Below, one piece after another: positions 41,449 to 54,780 of a DNA stretch of 64,000 nt (position 1 is the first letter of the stretch; each line of letters opens with the position of its first letter). The notes under the pieces are model-generated. The model did not search any database and was not told where the DNA came from. It was given only the letters and a program-made list of their open reading frames with translations. The position numbers were made by a program, and so were the translations under genes. Origin of the DNA: Moringa oleifera. Lineage: Eukaryota > Streptophyta > Magnoliopsida > Brassicales > Moringaceae. The DNA lies in contig JAJFZO010000034.1 in assembly GCA_021397835.1 (NCBI GenBank), positions 126,501-190,500 of the forward strand, given 5' to 3'.

Positions 41449-43629
41449 TCAAGAAACCAAACAACAGTTCTGATCCTGGACTTCACCAGTATTTTGTTGC
41501 ACTGGAACCTGAGTTTCATGTTGGACAACACCACTGCATCCAGGTGATCTCTTCATTCTTTCATTATACATTTCTTTCCTTACTGAAAAGACATCCTCCC
41601 ACCTCCCTGAATCAGCGTATATGTTGGATAAAAGAACTCGACCTCCCCCATGAGAGGGTTCCAGCCTTGCCAAACTCTTCGCAGCCCTTTCTCCTATATC
41701 TACATTCCCATGTGTTCTGCAAGCAGCCAACAATGTGCCCCAAATAATCACATCAGCTTTCATGGGCATGTTCCTGATCATTTCCTCAGCTTCCTCCAAC
41801 CTCCCAGCCCTACCCAAGAGATCAATCATGCAACCATAATGCTTAATATCAGGATCTATGTTGTAGGCATCCTTCATGCTCTTGAAGTATTTTTCCCCAA
41901 GTTCTACCAACCCAGCATGGCAACATGCACTCAGGACTCCAATGAAGGTGATTGAATTGGGTCTAATAGGGTACTGCTGCAAGTCAGAGTATATTTGAAG
42001 GGACAAATTGGCATGTCCATGCATTGCCAACCCGCACATAATTGCATTCCACGGAGAGACAGTTGAGGCCTTCTGTTTAACTTGATAGAAGACTTCCATG
42101 GCAGTGTTAATGCTGCCACATTTAGCGTACATGTCTATGATTGCTGCGCTGAGGTTGTCGTTGAGAGGAATGGAGTTACGATGCACATATTCATGAGCCC
42201 ATCTTCCTTCATTCAGTGTGCCCAAAGAGGCAATTGCAGAGAAAACACTCACCATTGTGATTTGATTTGGTTGCATCCCTGTAGCTACCATTTCATGGAA
42301 GAGCTGTAAAGCCATGTTAGGCTGCTGGCTCTGAGCATAACCAGAAATTATACTGCTCCACGAAAAAACATCTCTTTCAGGCATCTCATCAAACAATTCC
42401 CTTGCCCTTTCAATCATTCCATTCCTTACAAATCCTGCGACAAGTGCATTCCTAGATGCAATATGGTCCTTAATACCCACTGCAAATTGCAAACTAGCCA
42501 TGTCCATCCTCCCACAGGCTGCATAAAAGTGGATAAGAGTTGCCTGTACGAAATCATAACAGTCAAAACCTGCTTTTACTATGGTACCATGAAGTTGCAG
42601 ACCTTCACTAAAAGCTTCTGATCGCCCACAAGCTGAAGTTAAATCCACAATCATGACATCATTAGGTGACATCCCATTACTTAGCATTTCGCGGTACAAC
42701 ATGAAAGCTTCAGTGAACCATTCTGCTTGCACGTATCCATCAATCATAGTACCCCATGAAACAACATCCCTCGTAGGAATCCTCTCAAACAACTCCCTTG
42801 CCAACTCAACAAGCCCTGCCTTAGAGTACCCATTTAACATCACGTTCCAAGAAACTATGTTTCGCTCTGGCATCTCATTGAACAAACTCTTTGCTTCTCC
42901 TAAACTGGAACAAACAATGTACATGTGTAACAAATTTGTCGAAATAAGAACCAACCCTTCAAGCTGCAACTTGGTGGCCAAAGAATGCAACGTCCTACAA
43001 TTCCAAATACCACCCAGATGGGAGCAAGCAGATATCACGCTGGATAAAGTTACCTCATTAGGGGCTACGCCTGCATTTCTCATATCCTTGAAGACCTCAA
43101 TCGCTTCATTCCATTTATCATTTTGAGCAAAACCCATTATCATACTCGTGAATGAGACACAACCTTTGCCAGGCATTGCCTCGAACAACCTGCGTGCATC
43201 ATCTAACCGACGAGACCGAATGTACCCAGCAACCATAATGTTGCAAGAAACAGGATCTAAATTCAAACATGAACTAAAAAGAGATTCAGCGTCCCCAATG
43301 AGCCCGCATTTGGCATAGAGATTAAGGATACTGTTGTGGATGAAGGTGTTACAGTCCAGGCCAGACTTCAAGACGAGGCAGTGGATTTGTTGTCCCTCAT
43401 AAACAGCCATGTTGGCGGTACAAGATCTCAGAGCTGAGACCAGAGCGAGCTCGTAATCGGCGTTCCTGAAACAGTTTTTGTTCAAGTTGAAGAGGGCATG
43501 GAGGTCGGGAGTTGCAGGTGGTTGTGGTGCGGTTCCAGGAATCGAAGTGGAGACCCATCTGGGATAGCGAGGAAAATAAGTGAGAAATCGAAGGAGGACG
43601 GTGGGTCTGAGAGTGAGAGAAAGGATCAT
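41449..43629 (-). CDS. MEF18: PLS-class pentatricopeptide repeat protein, E subgroup (MEF18-like)
   Basis: Intronless 726-residue organellar RNA-binding protein. The first 35 residues (MILSLTLRPTVLLRFLTYFP ...) are rich in Arg, Leu and Ser and lack acidic residues, as in a mitochondrial targeting peptide. About 14 tandem PPR motifs of alternating P, L and S type follow, with typical phrases such as NSILNLYAKCGL, WGTMIDGYVQAE and IDMYAKCGS. A C-terminal E motif covers GCMIDLLGRAGRLEEAEEM to RMKRSPGCSG; there is no DYW deaminase domain, so an editing deaminase would have to be recruited in trans. Arabidopsis MEF18 (AT5G19020) is a C-to-U editing factor for nad4 transcripts and sits next to MPK16, which supports orthology. 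The last about 25 residues after GCSG are not conserved E+ sequence. Confidence 0.85.
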   Translation of the reverse strand: MILSLTLRPTVLLRFLTYFPRYPRWVSTSIPGTAPQPPATPDLHALFNLNKNCFRNADYELALVSALRSCTANMAVYEGQQIHCLVLKSGLDCNTFIHNSILNLYAKCGLIGDAESLFSSCLNLDPVSCNIMVAGYIRSRRLDDARRLFEAMPGKGCVSFTSMIMGFAQNDKWNEAIEVFKDMRNAGVAPNEVTLSSVISACSHLGGIWNCRTLHSLATKLQLEGLVLISTNLLHMYIVCSSLGEAKSLFNEMPERNIVSWNVMLNGYSKAGLVELARELFERIPTRDVVSWGTMIDGYVQAEWFTEAFMLYREMLSNGMSPNDVMIVDLTSACGRSEAFSEGLQLHGTIVKAGFDCYDFVQATLIHFYAACGRMDMASLQFAVGIKDHIASRNALVAGFVRNGMIERARELFDEMPERDVFSWSSIISGYAQSQQPNMALQLFHEMVATGMQPNQITMVSVFSAIASLGTLNEGRWAHEYVHRNSIPLNDNLSAAIIDMYAKCGSINTAMEVFYQVKQKASTVSPWNAIMCGLAMHGHANLSLQIYSDLQQYPIRPNSITFIGVLSACCHAGLVELGEKYFKSMKDAYNIDPDIKHYGCMIDLLGRAGRLEEAEEMIRNMPMKADVIIWGTLLAACRTHGNVDIGERAAKSLARLEPSHGGGRVLLSNIYADSGRWEDVFSVRKEMYNERMKRSPGCSGVVQHETQVPVQQNTGEVQDQNCCLVS

Positions 43630-44428
43630 GAGACGAGACCATGTGAGCTGTTGATCCTCGCAGGACCTTTTGAACTGCTACAAAACCAAGGAAATGGAGG
43701 GAGAGGTTTCAAGCTTCTCTAGTAACAGAGTGCTTAATGTTTTTGTCAAATCAATGGGCTCAGGAGTGTAAAGAAGGCTTGATGGGCTCCATATTCCGTA
43801 AGGCCTCCACCAGATTCAGTGAAAATTAAGGTGACAAAAGCTATCACAAGCAAATTCATTTACAAATGAACATGAAATACCACAGTTTCTTTTCTTGCCC
43901 AAGGTTCACTTCTTTCCTAGTTCTCCATTTCGATATACAGTTATTTCCTCCATTAACATTTCAACGTATTTTCTGATGCTGATGTCATGCAATCATATTA
44001 CCCTCTTGCCTATGGTCTTAGATTCTGAAGCTTAATTTCATGCTTAATCACTGATCAGAGCAACCGATGTCTATAAAATATTAACTGAAAGCTAAACTTT
44101 GAAAACGTGAAGGCTGAAATGACAAAAAGCTAAGAGCATGGCTAACTACTGAAAGCAGAGCATTTCATTTACTTATTGGCACTAAATTTTGTATATCCTT
44201 CCAGAAATGATAGACAGCATTCCAACGGTGAAGTAGACATGGGAAGCTTGTTTCAGACGGTGTACATGAAGAAGGGCTGCCTGAATGTAAGATAAAAGTT
44301 CCTCTAAAGTGAAAGTCCAGTTTTCCCGGGAGAGGAAATAACATTTGAGATCTGAAAGGTTTACAGAATAGGCAAGGGTGATATATATATAAATTATAAA
44401 ATGATCCAACCACAACCATCATGGACAA
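43630..44428. other. PPR gene upstream region and L34e-like gene 3' region
   Basis: Upstream region of the PPR gene, then the probable 3' UTR of the L34e-like gene (minus strand). A second ATG at 43642 lies just upstream of the PPR start in another frame. No further gene is seen. Confidence 0.5.
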
Positions 44429-47400
44429 TCAGCGATTAACTCCTCCATTAAGACCTAGATTGGCCAGTGCCCTGCAAGAAACAACAGAGCTTATTAAATT
44501 ATAATCATGCTAACAGAAATGGGAGAAATTACCAGCCATTAGTTGTGATAAACCATTAGTCTCAGAGAAGTACAGAATATAGTACATTAGCCAAATAAAT
44601 TGATGCAGCAGAAGAGGCAGTTTCACAAATCTAACCATGAAATCACCAAACAAGCAACATCCTGTAGGTGTCATTATCAATAGCTCATCTCATGCTCTCA
44701 GAGGTCCAAGTGAATCTAAATCACATCTCTTAGGGTTTAACTAAAGTGTGATCTAAGATAAAACTAGGTTCTGGTAAGTGAATCCCTTGCAGTAAGATAG
44801 TGTCTTTATGAACTTAATAAATCAACATAACCTGTGGACCTTTGGGATGCACCCGGGAATGTTTCAGACTTCCTAGATTTTGATATTCAGGTCTTCACCA
44901 GGTGACCTTGTGAACAAATGACCATAATGAAACTTCTATTCATCAGGAAAACCACTTGACAATTGTTATCCATTGAATTTTAGGCAATGAGCAACCATGA
45001 CAATCAGCAAACTTAAAGATTTGAATGTGAAAGGCATGAAATCATTTGAGACGTGTAAAGTGATCATGCACCATCTTGTCACTCCATTGAAAACTGATGC
45101 AGCAAGGAGAGCTGGTAGATCTGCTAAACACTGAGAGTGTCAAGCAGATGATTTATCCATGGATAGTTTTGAATTGTTTGTACAATGGATGATCAAGATG
45201 ATGCAATTTACTAAACAGAAGCTATCCTCCTTACTTGCCCTTTACACAGTGCTCCTTCACAATTTCCAAGGTTCACAATTGGGCCTTCTATTTTCTAAGC
45301 CCATGGTATTATCTTTATTCAGGGTGATGCATGAGTTGTGGGTTCAAAGGCCTCTGCTTCAGATTTTAATGCATCATTTATTCTGATATAGCCACTTAGT
45401 TGCTCAACCCAACAAGATGGTAAAACAACTGAAGCTAAAGTCTAGCTAGTTTCAACTGTATCGCAGCACACTTTTGAACATGCAGTTGTGTCAAAATATT
45501 AAACAGGTCAGGAATTTCTAGAATAAGATGATGATAAAACTTCTAAATAATTTCACCACAGGACCACCGTGGAAGAGGAGTTTTATCCTAAACCATAGCG
45601 TTAACAAGAGCACTTAGCACAACTTAATATTTTCGTGAAAATCCTACTAAATTTTGCACTCTAATTTTCTATATATCCATGATTAGAATATCTTACCTTT
45701 AACACGTGTTGGTGTAACCAGAAGTGTGTCACAGAAATGCCCCTGACAAAAATAATTTTTCTTGTACACAATCTAATTCAATCTGGTTGGTGGTAACCCC
45801 CCCCCCCCCCCCCCCCCTTCTCTCTTTCCTTGCCCCAAAACATAACCGAGCTAGGCACTAGATATTTCATTCGCATTGACGGTTCTTGATGAAACTAAAA
45901 CACTGGCTCATTCAATTTACTTTCATGTACTCTATCCACAAATCAAGTTGCACCTTGTTTGCAATAGGCCCCTAAAACTTCAGTTTAATTGCAATCCAGA
46001 AGAAGCTGAGAAGTTCCTACATCTAGGACAGATTGAACATTTAGAAAATCTCTAGTCTTTTTTTTTTTTTTTTGAGCAGATAGAAAATTTCTGTTGTCTC
46101 AAAAAGTTTTCCATTAGAATGTACTCTAACAACAATTGCTAAGTCAAACTTTTGCACTGTCACAACCTAGTCAATTTCAAACTCAACCAAAACAAGCAAC
46201 TCCAATTTCACTCAGCAAAAGTGCTACCGTAAACAGAATATGTGGTACCAACCCTAGAACAGGTCCCCCAAAACACCAGCAATCCAATGAGTCAAAACTT
46301 TCCAACTGGGCACTTCAGTCTCCAGCAGTACTAGTTATTACAAAATAAAGGAAAAGGCGACCTACAAAGATTACAATGTAAGGGATTATCAATTGAATTA
46401 GCAGATAACCCCATTCTACAGATTCCTTGAGCAGTTTTAACTTGGGTGACTGTGTCATCCGGACCCTGGGCATAAACCAGGGTTGCTTCTAAAGTTCTTT
46501 ACTTTCATAGCTTATTTATCCATCGAATCTGACTTGAAATAACTTAAAATGCAACAAATGCTTGAACTAGAACCACTCAAAGCAATTTGTTGGGCATTTT
46601 ATGTAACACCGAGCAACTTATTATATCTCCAAGTTTCACTTTGCTAAAGATTTGGATAAAATTTATGCACAATGAAGCCTGATTCGCACACAGAGTGGGT
46701 AAAGATGAAAAATCTTGGTCAAGCAACTAACTAAAAGCTCATAAACTAGATAGCACATTCATAGAAAAACGTGCAATGCAACCAAACAACCATAGGTGCA
46801 TGCATTCATCATACATTTTGGAATTGATCCCCCAAGTCAAGTTCTGTAATTGCTAACAAAATACTAGACTATTAAGCAATTTCATGACTTCAAGTCAACA
46901 AAAAAGTAAAAATGATTGGTTCAAACCATCAAGAATTGAATATAACATCCTTCACCGAGGGAAACAAAAGGAATTATATCACAAAGCAGGATGATATGAG
47001 GAGTTGCATCATCAGATAAATGTAACCCTTTTAAGCACACATTCGAAAATAAAAAGCAACTTAGATGTAACTGAACACAAACTGATCAAGGCAGTTAAAA
47101 ACAATCATTGCAGTACTCCAATCAACATGAATTGGCCACTTCATAAATAAAAGCTCTGATATCTGAATTTTTTCTTTTGAGGGACCAAAAAAACACAATG
47201 CAGCAACTTGAAATAAAAAAGAATCCATTTGATAGCATGATCCCAGAAAAGGACATCCAGTAGAACAATCTATGGGATCCATGGACCGCTCAAATGCAAT
47301 ATTCAAATACCAAGAAACCAAAACCATGAGAAACCCACATTGCACCAGATCAAATCATACTCAATTCAAAACACGCTTTCATCAAATTCTACATTTCCCT

Positions 47401-48203
47401 CAATCAATCAAAATATCAAAATAAGGTCAGGAAAAAAGGGAAAAAAAAAACCCAGCGAAAGACAAAAAGAACAGACCATCAACTCACCTTTTGTGCCGCC
47501 TGCTGCGCTTAGGTCCCCAGCCTTCGAGCTTAGCCACAGAGCAGCCGCACCTAGCCCGGAAGAGTAAGACGGCGCGGCCATTAGGTGGGGCCATTTTCCT
47601 CAATTCAGCCCTCAAGCACTCGTAATCCGGATTGGTCTCGCTGCCTCCCTTCCAGGGCAACCCATCGATCTCCTTCGCAACCCTAGATTTGACGCAATCC
47701 TCTGTCTGTAGCTGCAAGTCAAACTCCATAGCCTTCTTCAATCCCTTGCACCCAGGTTTATGGCACTTGCGTGATCTGGGTCCGCAGCACGAGTCGAGGA
47801 ACGCGAGGGACACAGCGAAGAAGACGGTGAAGGCGAAGAAGTAGGACGCCGGGGGAAGATTATTGTCGTTGTCATGGTCATCGTCGTTGTGTGGGTTGAG
47901 GGAGGAAAGGAGGGGAAGGAAAGTGGGGAGGGTGAGGGAGAGGGAAGGAAACTGTGAAAGAAGAAGGGAGAGGGAGTTGAAAAGGTAGGAGAAGTAGGAG
48001 GAAAGGAGAAAAGTACCCGAGAAGAGCACAAGAATGAGAATGAGAAGGTCAAGAGTGGCAGAAGGGGAGTGCTTGCAGAGGAGAAGGGATTGTGGATTTC
48101 CATTGCTAGAGCCATTAGGGTTTGGAGGGGATTTTGGGGTGGTTTTTGAGGAGGTTGGGGGCATGCTGCTGTAGGTGGAGGAAGGAAAGAGGAGATGGTG
48201 CAT
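44429..48203 (-). CDS. Ribosomal protein L34e superfamily membrane protein (AT5G19025-like)
   Basis: Exon 1 is 48203-47488; a proposed exon 2 is 44471-44429, joined across a 3.0 kb intron, giving 252 residues. The N-terminal half is Ser/Pro-rich, then carries two hydrophobic segments (LDLLILILVLFSGTFLLSSY and YFFAFTVFFAVSLAFL). A Cys-rich conserved block follows (CCGPRSRKCHKPGCKGLKKA), then LFRARCGCSVAKLEGWGPK and a basic RSRRHK tail. The label comes from the Arabidopsis neighbour of MEF18; despite the name, the membrane segments make a real ribosomal role doubtful and the function is unknown. If exon 1 is read through, TGA appears inside a perfect donor (AAAAG|GTGAGTTG). Splicing to TTGCAG|GGCACTGG keeps frame and adds RALANLGLNGGVNR. 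An alternative start is ATG 48164 (MPPTSSK). Confidence 0.75.
45797..45817. repeat. 21-base poly-C tract
   Basis: An uninterrupted run of C in the long intron of the L34e-like gene. On the minus (coding) strand it is poly-G, which could form G-quadruplexes. Exact length may be affected by sequencing error. Confidence 0.8.
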
Positions 48204-49675
48204 GTTAAGATGGAAACAGGGAAATGGTTACCTGGGTGTAGGGAAGATTATTTAGATGCAAGGTTTTGGGTTGAATTTATGGCTTTGTCTATATTCTAGA
48301 GTGGTGCGATGGTGGGAATGGAAAATAGAAGATCAGAACAGGAGAAAATGGAGGAGAAAAGTAAAAAAAATATATGGAAAATGGAATTTCATTACTTTTG
48401 GGGGAGAAGAAAAGAAAATATTCTTTGCTTTAGGAAGTTCATTTGGTATTGTTGGAAACCTTGAGACTAAAGTTTTAGGGTAACAAAGTTAAAACTTTTG
48501 GTTCAGTTGTTCGTCTTTGATTAGTCTCGTAGGTTGTGAAGAACATTTTGAAGAAGATTAGTTTGGTTGATTGAATAATTCAGAGTAATTTGATTAGAGT
48601 CATAACTCTCAAAGTTGGACAAGAATTACCTATCTTTGAAATAAGCAGAAGAGAATAATAGGCAAAAATGGGTAATGTACTCATAAAGCATGTTGTGAGT
48701 TTGAACTCATTAATTGTGCTTGTAAATCCCCAGAGATGATTTAGGCTGCTAAACTATTTTGTTTCTGATCAAAACTTTTTGAACTCTGCATCCTATAATT
48801 ACCGGGAAACAGAATGAACATAGATGATTGGAAACCTAAAAGGATCATTCACTTGATGCAAATTATAAATTTCGGCATCATGTTCTGATATTCATGAGTT
48901 GGTATTACCATTAAAACACTATGGTTACTGCATGTATTCATCAAGAGACAAGTTAGAGACTGAGTTTCAGCACAGGTGCATTGATTCCCAATCAAAACAA
49001 CAATGGATAAGAATGGATAAGAGTATAAGTGGTCAAGTTCCCAGAGCATGTCATTAACATAAGATTCAGCTATTATCTCTGGCAGCCATGAATCAATATT
49101 TTGCCATCCAATGGCAAAATAATTCTCCAGGTTCTTTTGATGGCCAGGATGATGATGACCCACCACCCATTCATTGATGATATCCTTATTTACAAGTCAT
49201 CAGTCCCTAGATTTTCGGCCAAAATCAACGCAAGACAACGCCATGAACCATTCAAAATATGAACTTTCCTTTGGGATCAAATAGAAAGTGAAAGCCTTAC
49301 TACATAGAATCATGTGCATAGTAACTGGGTATTTAAGCATCAGAAACAGACTTAAAAGAATGAAATAACGAAAAATAACAACTGCTTATTATCTTTAACA
49401 CCACAATAACCATTTTAAGCTTCTTGGTAAGAAGCTGTCTCTCAGGATGCACATACCTATTCTATTACTATATATGCACAGACCAAGAGCCAGTTACAGA
49501 AACTAACAAGCCTCTTAGTTTCTTTAACTCAACCACAGAGATTGAAAGAAGAGAAGTTTGGTGGTGGGACTGACCAATGGTGGGGAGGAGGAGGCATAAC
49601 GGTTGTCAAGCAGATGACTAGAGACACATGAACTTAACAGCATCCAGGATCATCATACACATAATGAACAGGACT
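48204..49675. other. L34e-like gene promoter and Serinc 3' region
   Basis: The left part is the upstream region of the L34e-like gene, AG-rich near 48.3-48.4 kb. The right part (roughly from 49.1 kb) is the probable Serinc 3' UTR. No protein-coding gene is recognised. Confidence 0.5.
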
Positions 49676-52600
49676 CTAGAAGAACTCACGATCAGGGAAA
49701 AGCACAGGGGCAAGAAGGGTCCAAATGTAAAGTCCAGCAGTGACCCACTCAGTGCAGATACGAACCCAAACTGATGTCCAGCCAACATCAATCAGGCCTG
49801 AGGCCTCGGAAGTGCTTGTCCATCCCGAAAGGAGCATAGCTGAATACATGCTAGCCAGGGCAAATATAAGGTGGAAAAATGTGTAAGAATAACTAACTGG
49901 CCGTGCCTCTGTTTCTTTCTTCTTTTCTTTCCCTTCTTCTACATCTTCCCCTTCGAGCAAAGGTTTCTTTCCAGCTACAAAACAAGATGAGCAACATTTG
50001 AAAGTACTAAGAATGTGAGAAATAACATCAGCTTATTAATCAGAAGTCCACCAGACATAATAATTTGTGACTCTTTAACAGAAAACTGAACAACTTGGCC
50101 CTGAACTCAGGCCAATCTATATATACTCAAAATGTTACCAGGCACCATTTTATTAGATGTAAAGGACATCTCCACTCACTGTTTTAGGGTACCTAGAGCT
50201 GTGGATGAGATTCTAGCAGCACACAGTGAAATCTTGCATTCCTGTCATATGGCAAAACGGTTTGACCTAGCGTAGTTTCACCAATTTGGGCTCTTGTGAT
50301 TGTTAGATGTGAAGTTAAGGGTAAACATACACTGCAATGATAATAAATTAATAAAGAGATCATCCGGTATGGATCTCATTCTTAGCATCATTGCAAGCCC
50401 AAGAATAACTCAAAATCCCAGTTTGCCTAGTTAGGATGAAGTCCTACCTTTAAATGACAGCAAGCAAGAAGGTGCTGCTTATACGAAACATAAAGTAAAT
50501 TAGAGATAATTTCAATCGTTGTGTCAGAGTCTAGAAACAATTATGAATGGTTCTACATAATTTGAGTACCTGATTTTGGTGACGATGGTGGTGATAGAAA
50601 TGTTGTAGACGATCCAGCTCGAAGAGCAGAATATAGGACTGAGAGAACTGTTGTGAGCATTCCAAGGATAAGAGTACCTGTGGAGACTGCTTTGGATTTA
50701 TTATGAAGACCATTGCAAACGTAGTCACGAGGTTCACTTGAGAGACCAGTGTAGCACACATAAGCACAATAAACTGATATCACTGAAGCAGGTAAGAGGC
50801 TGCCATTCACCTGTACAAACTTTCCAGTCAGAATCATGTTGACAACTCCTATTTTATCCATCATAATTGTAGAAAGGGTGGCTGAGTTTCATTCATGGAT
50901 AGAACTTGTTATGTTTCATTTTGAAGTCCCAAGGAGACAATCTTCAATCATTAACAAAGAACGATGGTAACCTGCTGGACCTAGGACTGATAGGTAGTAT
51001 CAAATAAAAGTAAGGCCCCATAGCAAATAGATGACAGTTCTTAACACCAGATGGGCCACAAATAAAGTATTTATTCCGTCACATCACACAGTTTTTGATG
51101 CCACATTAGTATTTTGAAGGGGATTGAGATTCACTATTTGATGTAGCAGATAATATATTAACAACCCTAGAATTGGTTAGGTTTTGAACCATACTATTGT
51201 AGGCAATGTAAAAGCATGAAGAATCACTCATATAGGTAAGGTGTGTGCAAGCGAGACGGTTAAAAGACTATTAATTCTTTACATGCATTCAAATCTCATC
51301 CTTACCGCAGGATGCAAAGCTATAACGGCAAAAACAAATGCTAGAATCATTGTCACGGTAATGAAGAAGACATTAAGGCCACAGTCATAACCCGAAGGAT
51401 TAAACCATATGAACAAGATTCCTGAGAATGCAAATGTTGCCAGGTAGCAACCAATTGATACAGCCAGTAGAGCCATATACCTACATAAGCAAACACATGG
51501 TTAGAAATCAACAAAGCAATGAAAAGAAAATTATGTGACAAGGACTTGGAGCAAACCATTTATGTTCATCTTTCTCAACCCATGAATCATTCCAAGCGTG
51601 TGTAAAGTCCAGTAATATAATCACTTGAACCAACAAAAATAACCCGGCACCAAATTTTGATATAGTTCCTGAAGGTAGGCAATTTCACTTACATCAATCA
51701 CTAATCTGGCATCAAATCCTGAGAAAACATAAATCACTTAAGACATGGTGCCAATATAACCCTGACAGGAGAAACTAAACCCAACTGGACACCTCCTCTC
51801 CAATTTGTTCATATGGCAAATGTGATGCTTAGTATGACCGTTCATGTAGTTAATAATCCCACCTCCGATTGTCTGCATTTTATTTGAATTCTATCAATGA
51901 AAATCCAAAGTATCTAGTTGATGGACTTCATACCTTACCCTATTGGTGATGCTGGTGTACCTGCATATAGAAGACAATTTTCCCTAGTTTTTACAGAAAT
52001 CCAATCAGATTATATATATGGTACACAAGCTTAACTTAGGATAGTGGGCCCTGAAATCAGACAAGCATCATGAATGTTGCACAGGGGAAAAAGAAAAGTT
52101 CAAGACAAATAAAGCAAGACCATTCCAAACATAGGTATAAAAATGGGGATGACATAATGCACCTCATTCCTATACCTTTTAACCAAGAAACTGAAAACTC
52201 AAAAATGCAAAGATTGCTTCTGTAGCTATTTGATGCAATTCATGCATTTACTTGAAACACTTTGAAAGCAGCCAAAAAATCTATGACATCCTACTGCACA
52301 TTGTTCACAAAATTAGATAAACAGGGTTCATAGTATTCACAAAGAATACTATGAGAAGGCAATGAGTAATCTTAACAGCTATAAAATGAAAATCTGATGA
52401 TGCAAGTAAAACTAACCGTAGATTGAGACAACAACATTCGGAAGGAAAAACATGAGGATGACAAGCAAAAGCCAGATCACCATCTTTGCAATCCATCCAC
52501 CATGATGCCATGAATCACGTCTGTCATTTTGGTCCTTCACACCGATCATTATAAGGGCAAATATGGCAAAGAACAAGAAATTGCCCAAGCTTACACGGAG

Positions 52601-53781
52601 AACAGCTTGCTGTTGAAACCATTCTTTGGAGTGCGTATCAGAAGTGTTAATCCCTGCAAACACAAATCATACGAGGACTCTTATCACCATGCAATGTACT
52701 TTTCCTCAATAACTCTATGCCAGTAATTGAATTGGACACCACAACATTGACATTGAGGGAAATGTAACCTTACTTTATTATGGACCTCCAAAGCTGGAAT
52801 ATTTGGTTATATCAAGAGTTTGCCTAGATTATTGCTTATGTAACTGAGTAGTGCTGTGTGTACTCGTGCAACAAATATGGCAGGATAGTATCATCATTCA
52901 CCACACTGTCAATTTGACGTAAGTCGCAAAAGCTCATCGCTCATTGATAATCTTAATCAAAACTGATGCTTGTGTTCTTTAGCCTATAAATGATGCACAT
53001 CAACCATCGGTCTATGTTTCAGTGCATATCACAAATTACAGGTTTAATATGGTCCAGTACTTTAAATGACATCAGGTATAAAGATTTCTAAAGCCTCAGA
53101 AGTTCATCAGCAACGAACCCATTAGAGGTAAACATGTCATTCTTCAGCAAAGCCTCACAATCATCAGTTTTTAAGAGCTACAAATGTCATTCTTCCACAA
53201 CCCCTATGTATGACTTGCACAACTATCAATTGAGTCACCAAAAAACATGGATGCACACACACACACCCCCACACCCACGAAAAATTAGAAAATCTATTAA
53301 GGAAATTAACTAACGTGCAAGTAAATAGATATGTGCGCGTGTGTGTATATATATATATATAGAGAGAGAGAGAGGGCCAGCACAGATTGCATCTTCGACA
53401 ATGATCCAATGCTGCAAAGCTAAACCACAAAACAATTTGAACATAACCAGTTCAGAATTCGCAGAGATATCGGAAGAGTTATGAATAATGGCATGGCGAA
53501 CAAATCTAATTTCCATTCAAATATCCACAATTAACACGCTTTAAGCACAAAAAAAGGAACAAAAAATCGAGAGAAGTTAGCGAGGAACACTACAGAAGAG
53601 GCATACATGGGAATTTCTCCAACAGAGGAACAGCAACCTCTCTGAGGATCCAAGAGACGATGAGAGAGAGACCAAAGAGGCCACAATAAGCGAGCCTAGC
53701 CGATTTCCTCGTGATCCCCGAGGCCACCGATGTGCACAAACCGCAGGTGGCAGCTGCACAGCAAGATGCCAAGCACGACAT
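49676..53781 (-). CDS. Serinc (serine incorporator/TMS1) membrane protein
   Basis: Multi-pass membrane protein of the Serinc/TDE1 family, named for proposed serine incorporation into phosphatidylserine and sphingolipids; recent work on animal members indicates lipid scrambling, and the plant role is unclear. Six exons: 53781-53607, 52653-52417, 51668-51557, 51480-51306, 50810-50570, 49974-49676, giving 412 residues, the normal plant length. It starts MSCLASCCAAATCG, a Cys-rich N-terminus typical of the family. About ten hydrophobic segments follow, including WHHGGWIAKMVIWLLLVILM and NPSGYDCGLNVFFITVTMIL. Conserved phrases are LHPAVNGSLLPASVISVYC, GSSTTFLSPPSSPKS and VSYSYTFFHLIFALASMYSA, with the C-terminus LFPDREFF. 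The cytosolic loop after KPLLEG is rich in Glu/Lys. No defect is seen. Confidence 0.92.
53338..53374. repeat. Compound microsatellite (GT)n(AT)n(AG)n
   Basis: GTGTGTGT, then about eight AT units, then about eight AG units, in the first intron of the Serinc gene. Confidence 0.85.
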
Positions 53782-54189
53782 CCTTCGCTCCCCACTTTGT
53801 CCTCACTCTCTCCGTCTATTTCCAGAAGTCACCGATAGCAATGGAGAAACTTTGAGAAGAGACTGACAGGTAGAGGAGGAATGGCTGTTAAACTATAGTA
53901 TAGTACGTTATCGTGTTGGCCCACGAAATTTGAAATTCTATGCTGTGAAATTGGCATTAGCACCGTCTGATTGGAGTCATTCGACTGGGTCTGCAATGAA
54001 AAAAAGCTTTACTCAAAATTAGATAATCGGGTCCCAAATTATCTTCAGCGGAAACTTGCAAAATAGAAAGAGTCTAAATCATTACAATGCTTTTAAAGGG
54101 TTATCCATGAGATCAAAATGGTAACCTTTTTTTGTTAAGAAAGTTTCATCCTTGATTTTGAAGTTTTCATTTCATGGTTTTTTTTTTTT

Positions 54190-54780
54190 TTGGTTTTTAA
54201 TATTAATTTTGGAATTTTAAAAATATAAAATTTTTGAATGAAGTGAAGATTTTGATTGTAAAAGATTACTGGATAAGTTTTGGGTAAAGGGCTTTTAAAA
54301 TTTGGGTTTTATTTTTTACTCAAATTTTGATTTTTAAAATATTTTTAAACAAATTTTTATTTATTAAATTTTATTTAAATTAAATTTTAATAAAAAAACT
54401 AATAATATCTTTATTGATAAAATATTTTTATCGGATACTTAGTTTGAATTTTATTTTTTTTAATTTAAATAATTAAATTGTTTATCATGAATTTTTAAAA
54501 TTTTTAATAATATTATTTTTTAAAAAAATAATGTTAAAAATTACTTTATAATAATAACATGAATATAATTGCTTGTTAATAAAAAATTATTTAAATTTAA
54601 ATGATAAAATAAAGATAATATAAAATTTATTTGAATGATTTTTTGATATTTGAATAATAAAAATATTATTAATTTTTTATAATTATTTTTACTAAAATTT
54701 AATTGATATAAAATTAATAAAATAAAATATTTAAAAATCATGATTTTATTAAAAAAATACAGAATTTAACATAATGTTCA
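54190..54780. repeat. AT-rich dispersed repeat, third locus (inverted-repeat structure)
   Basis: At 54645-54704 this block carries the same word succession as the 22.47 kb locus (ATATTTGAATAATAAAAATA, then TTAATTTTTTATAATT, then AAAATTTAATT). Its left part (about 54.33-54.42 kb) resembles the reverse complement of the right part (about 54.65-54.75 kb), again suggesting a foldback arrangement. There is no coding capacity. Confidence 0.45.
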
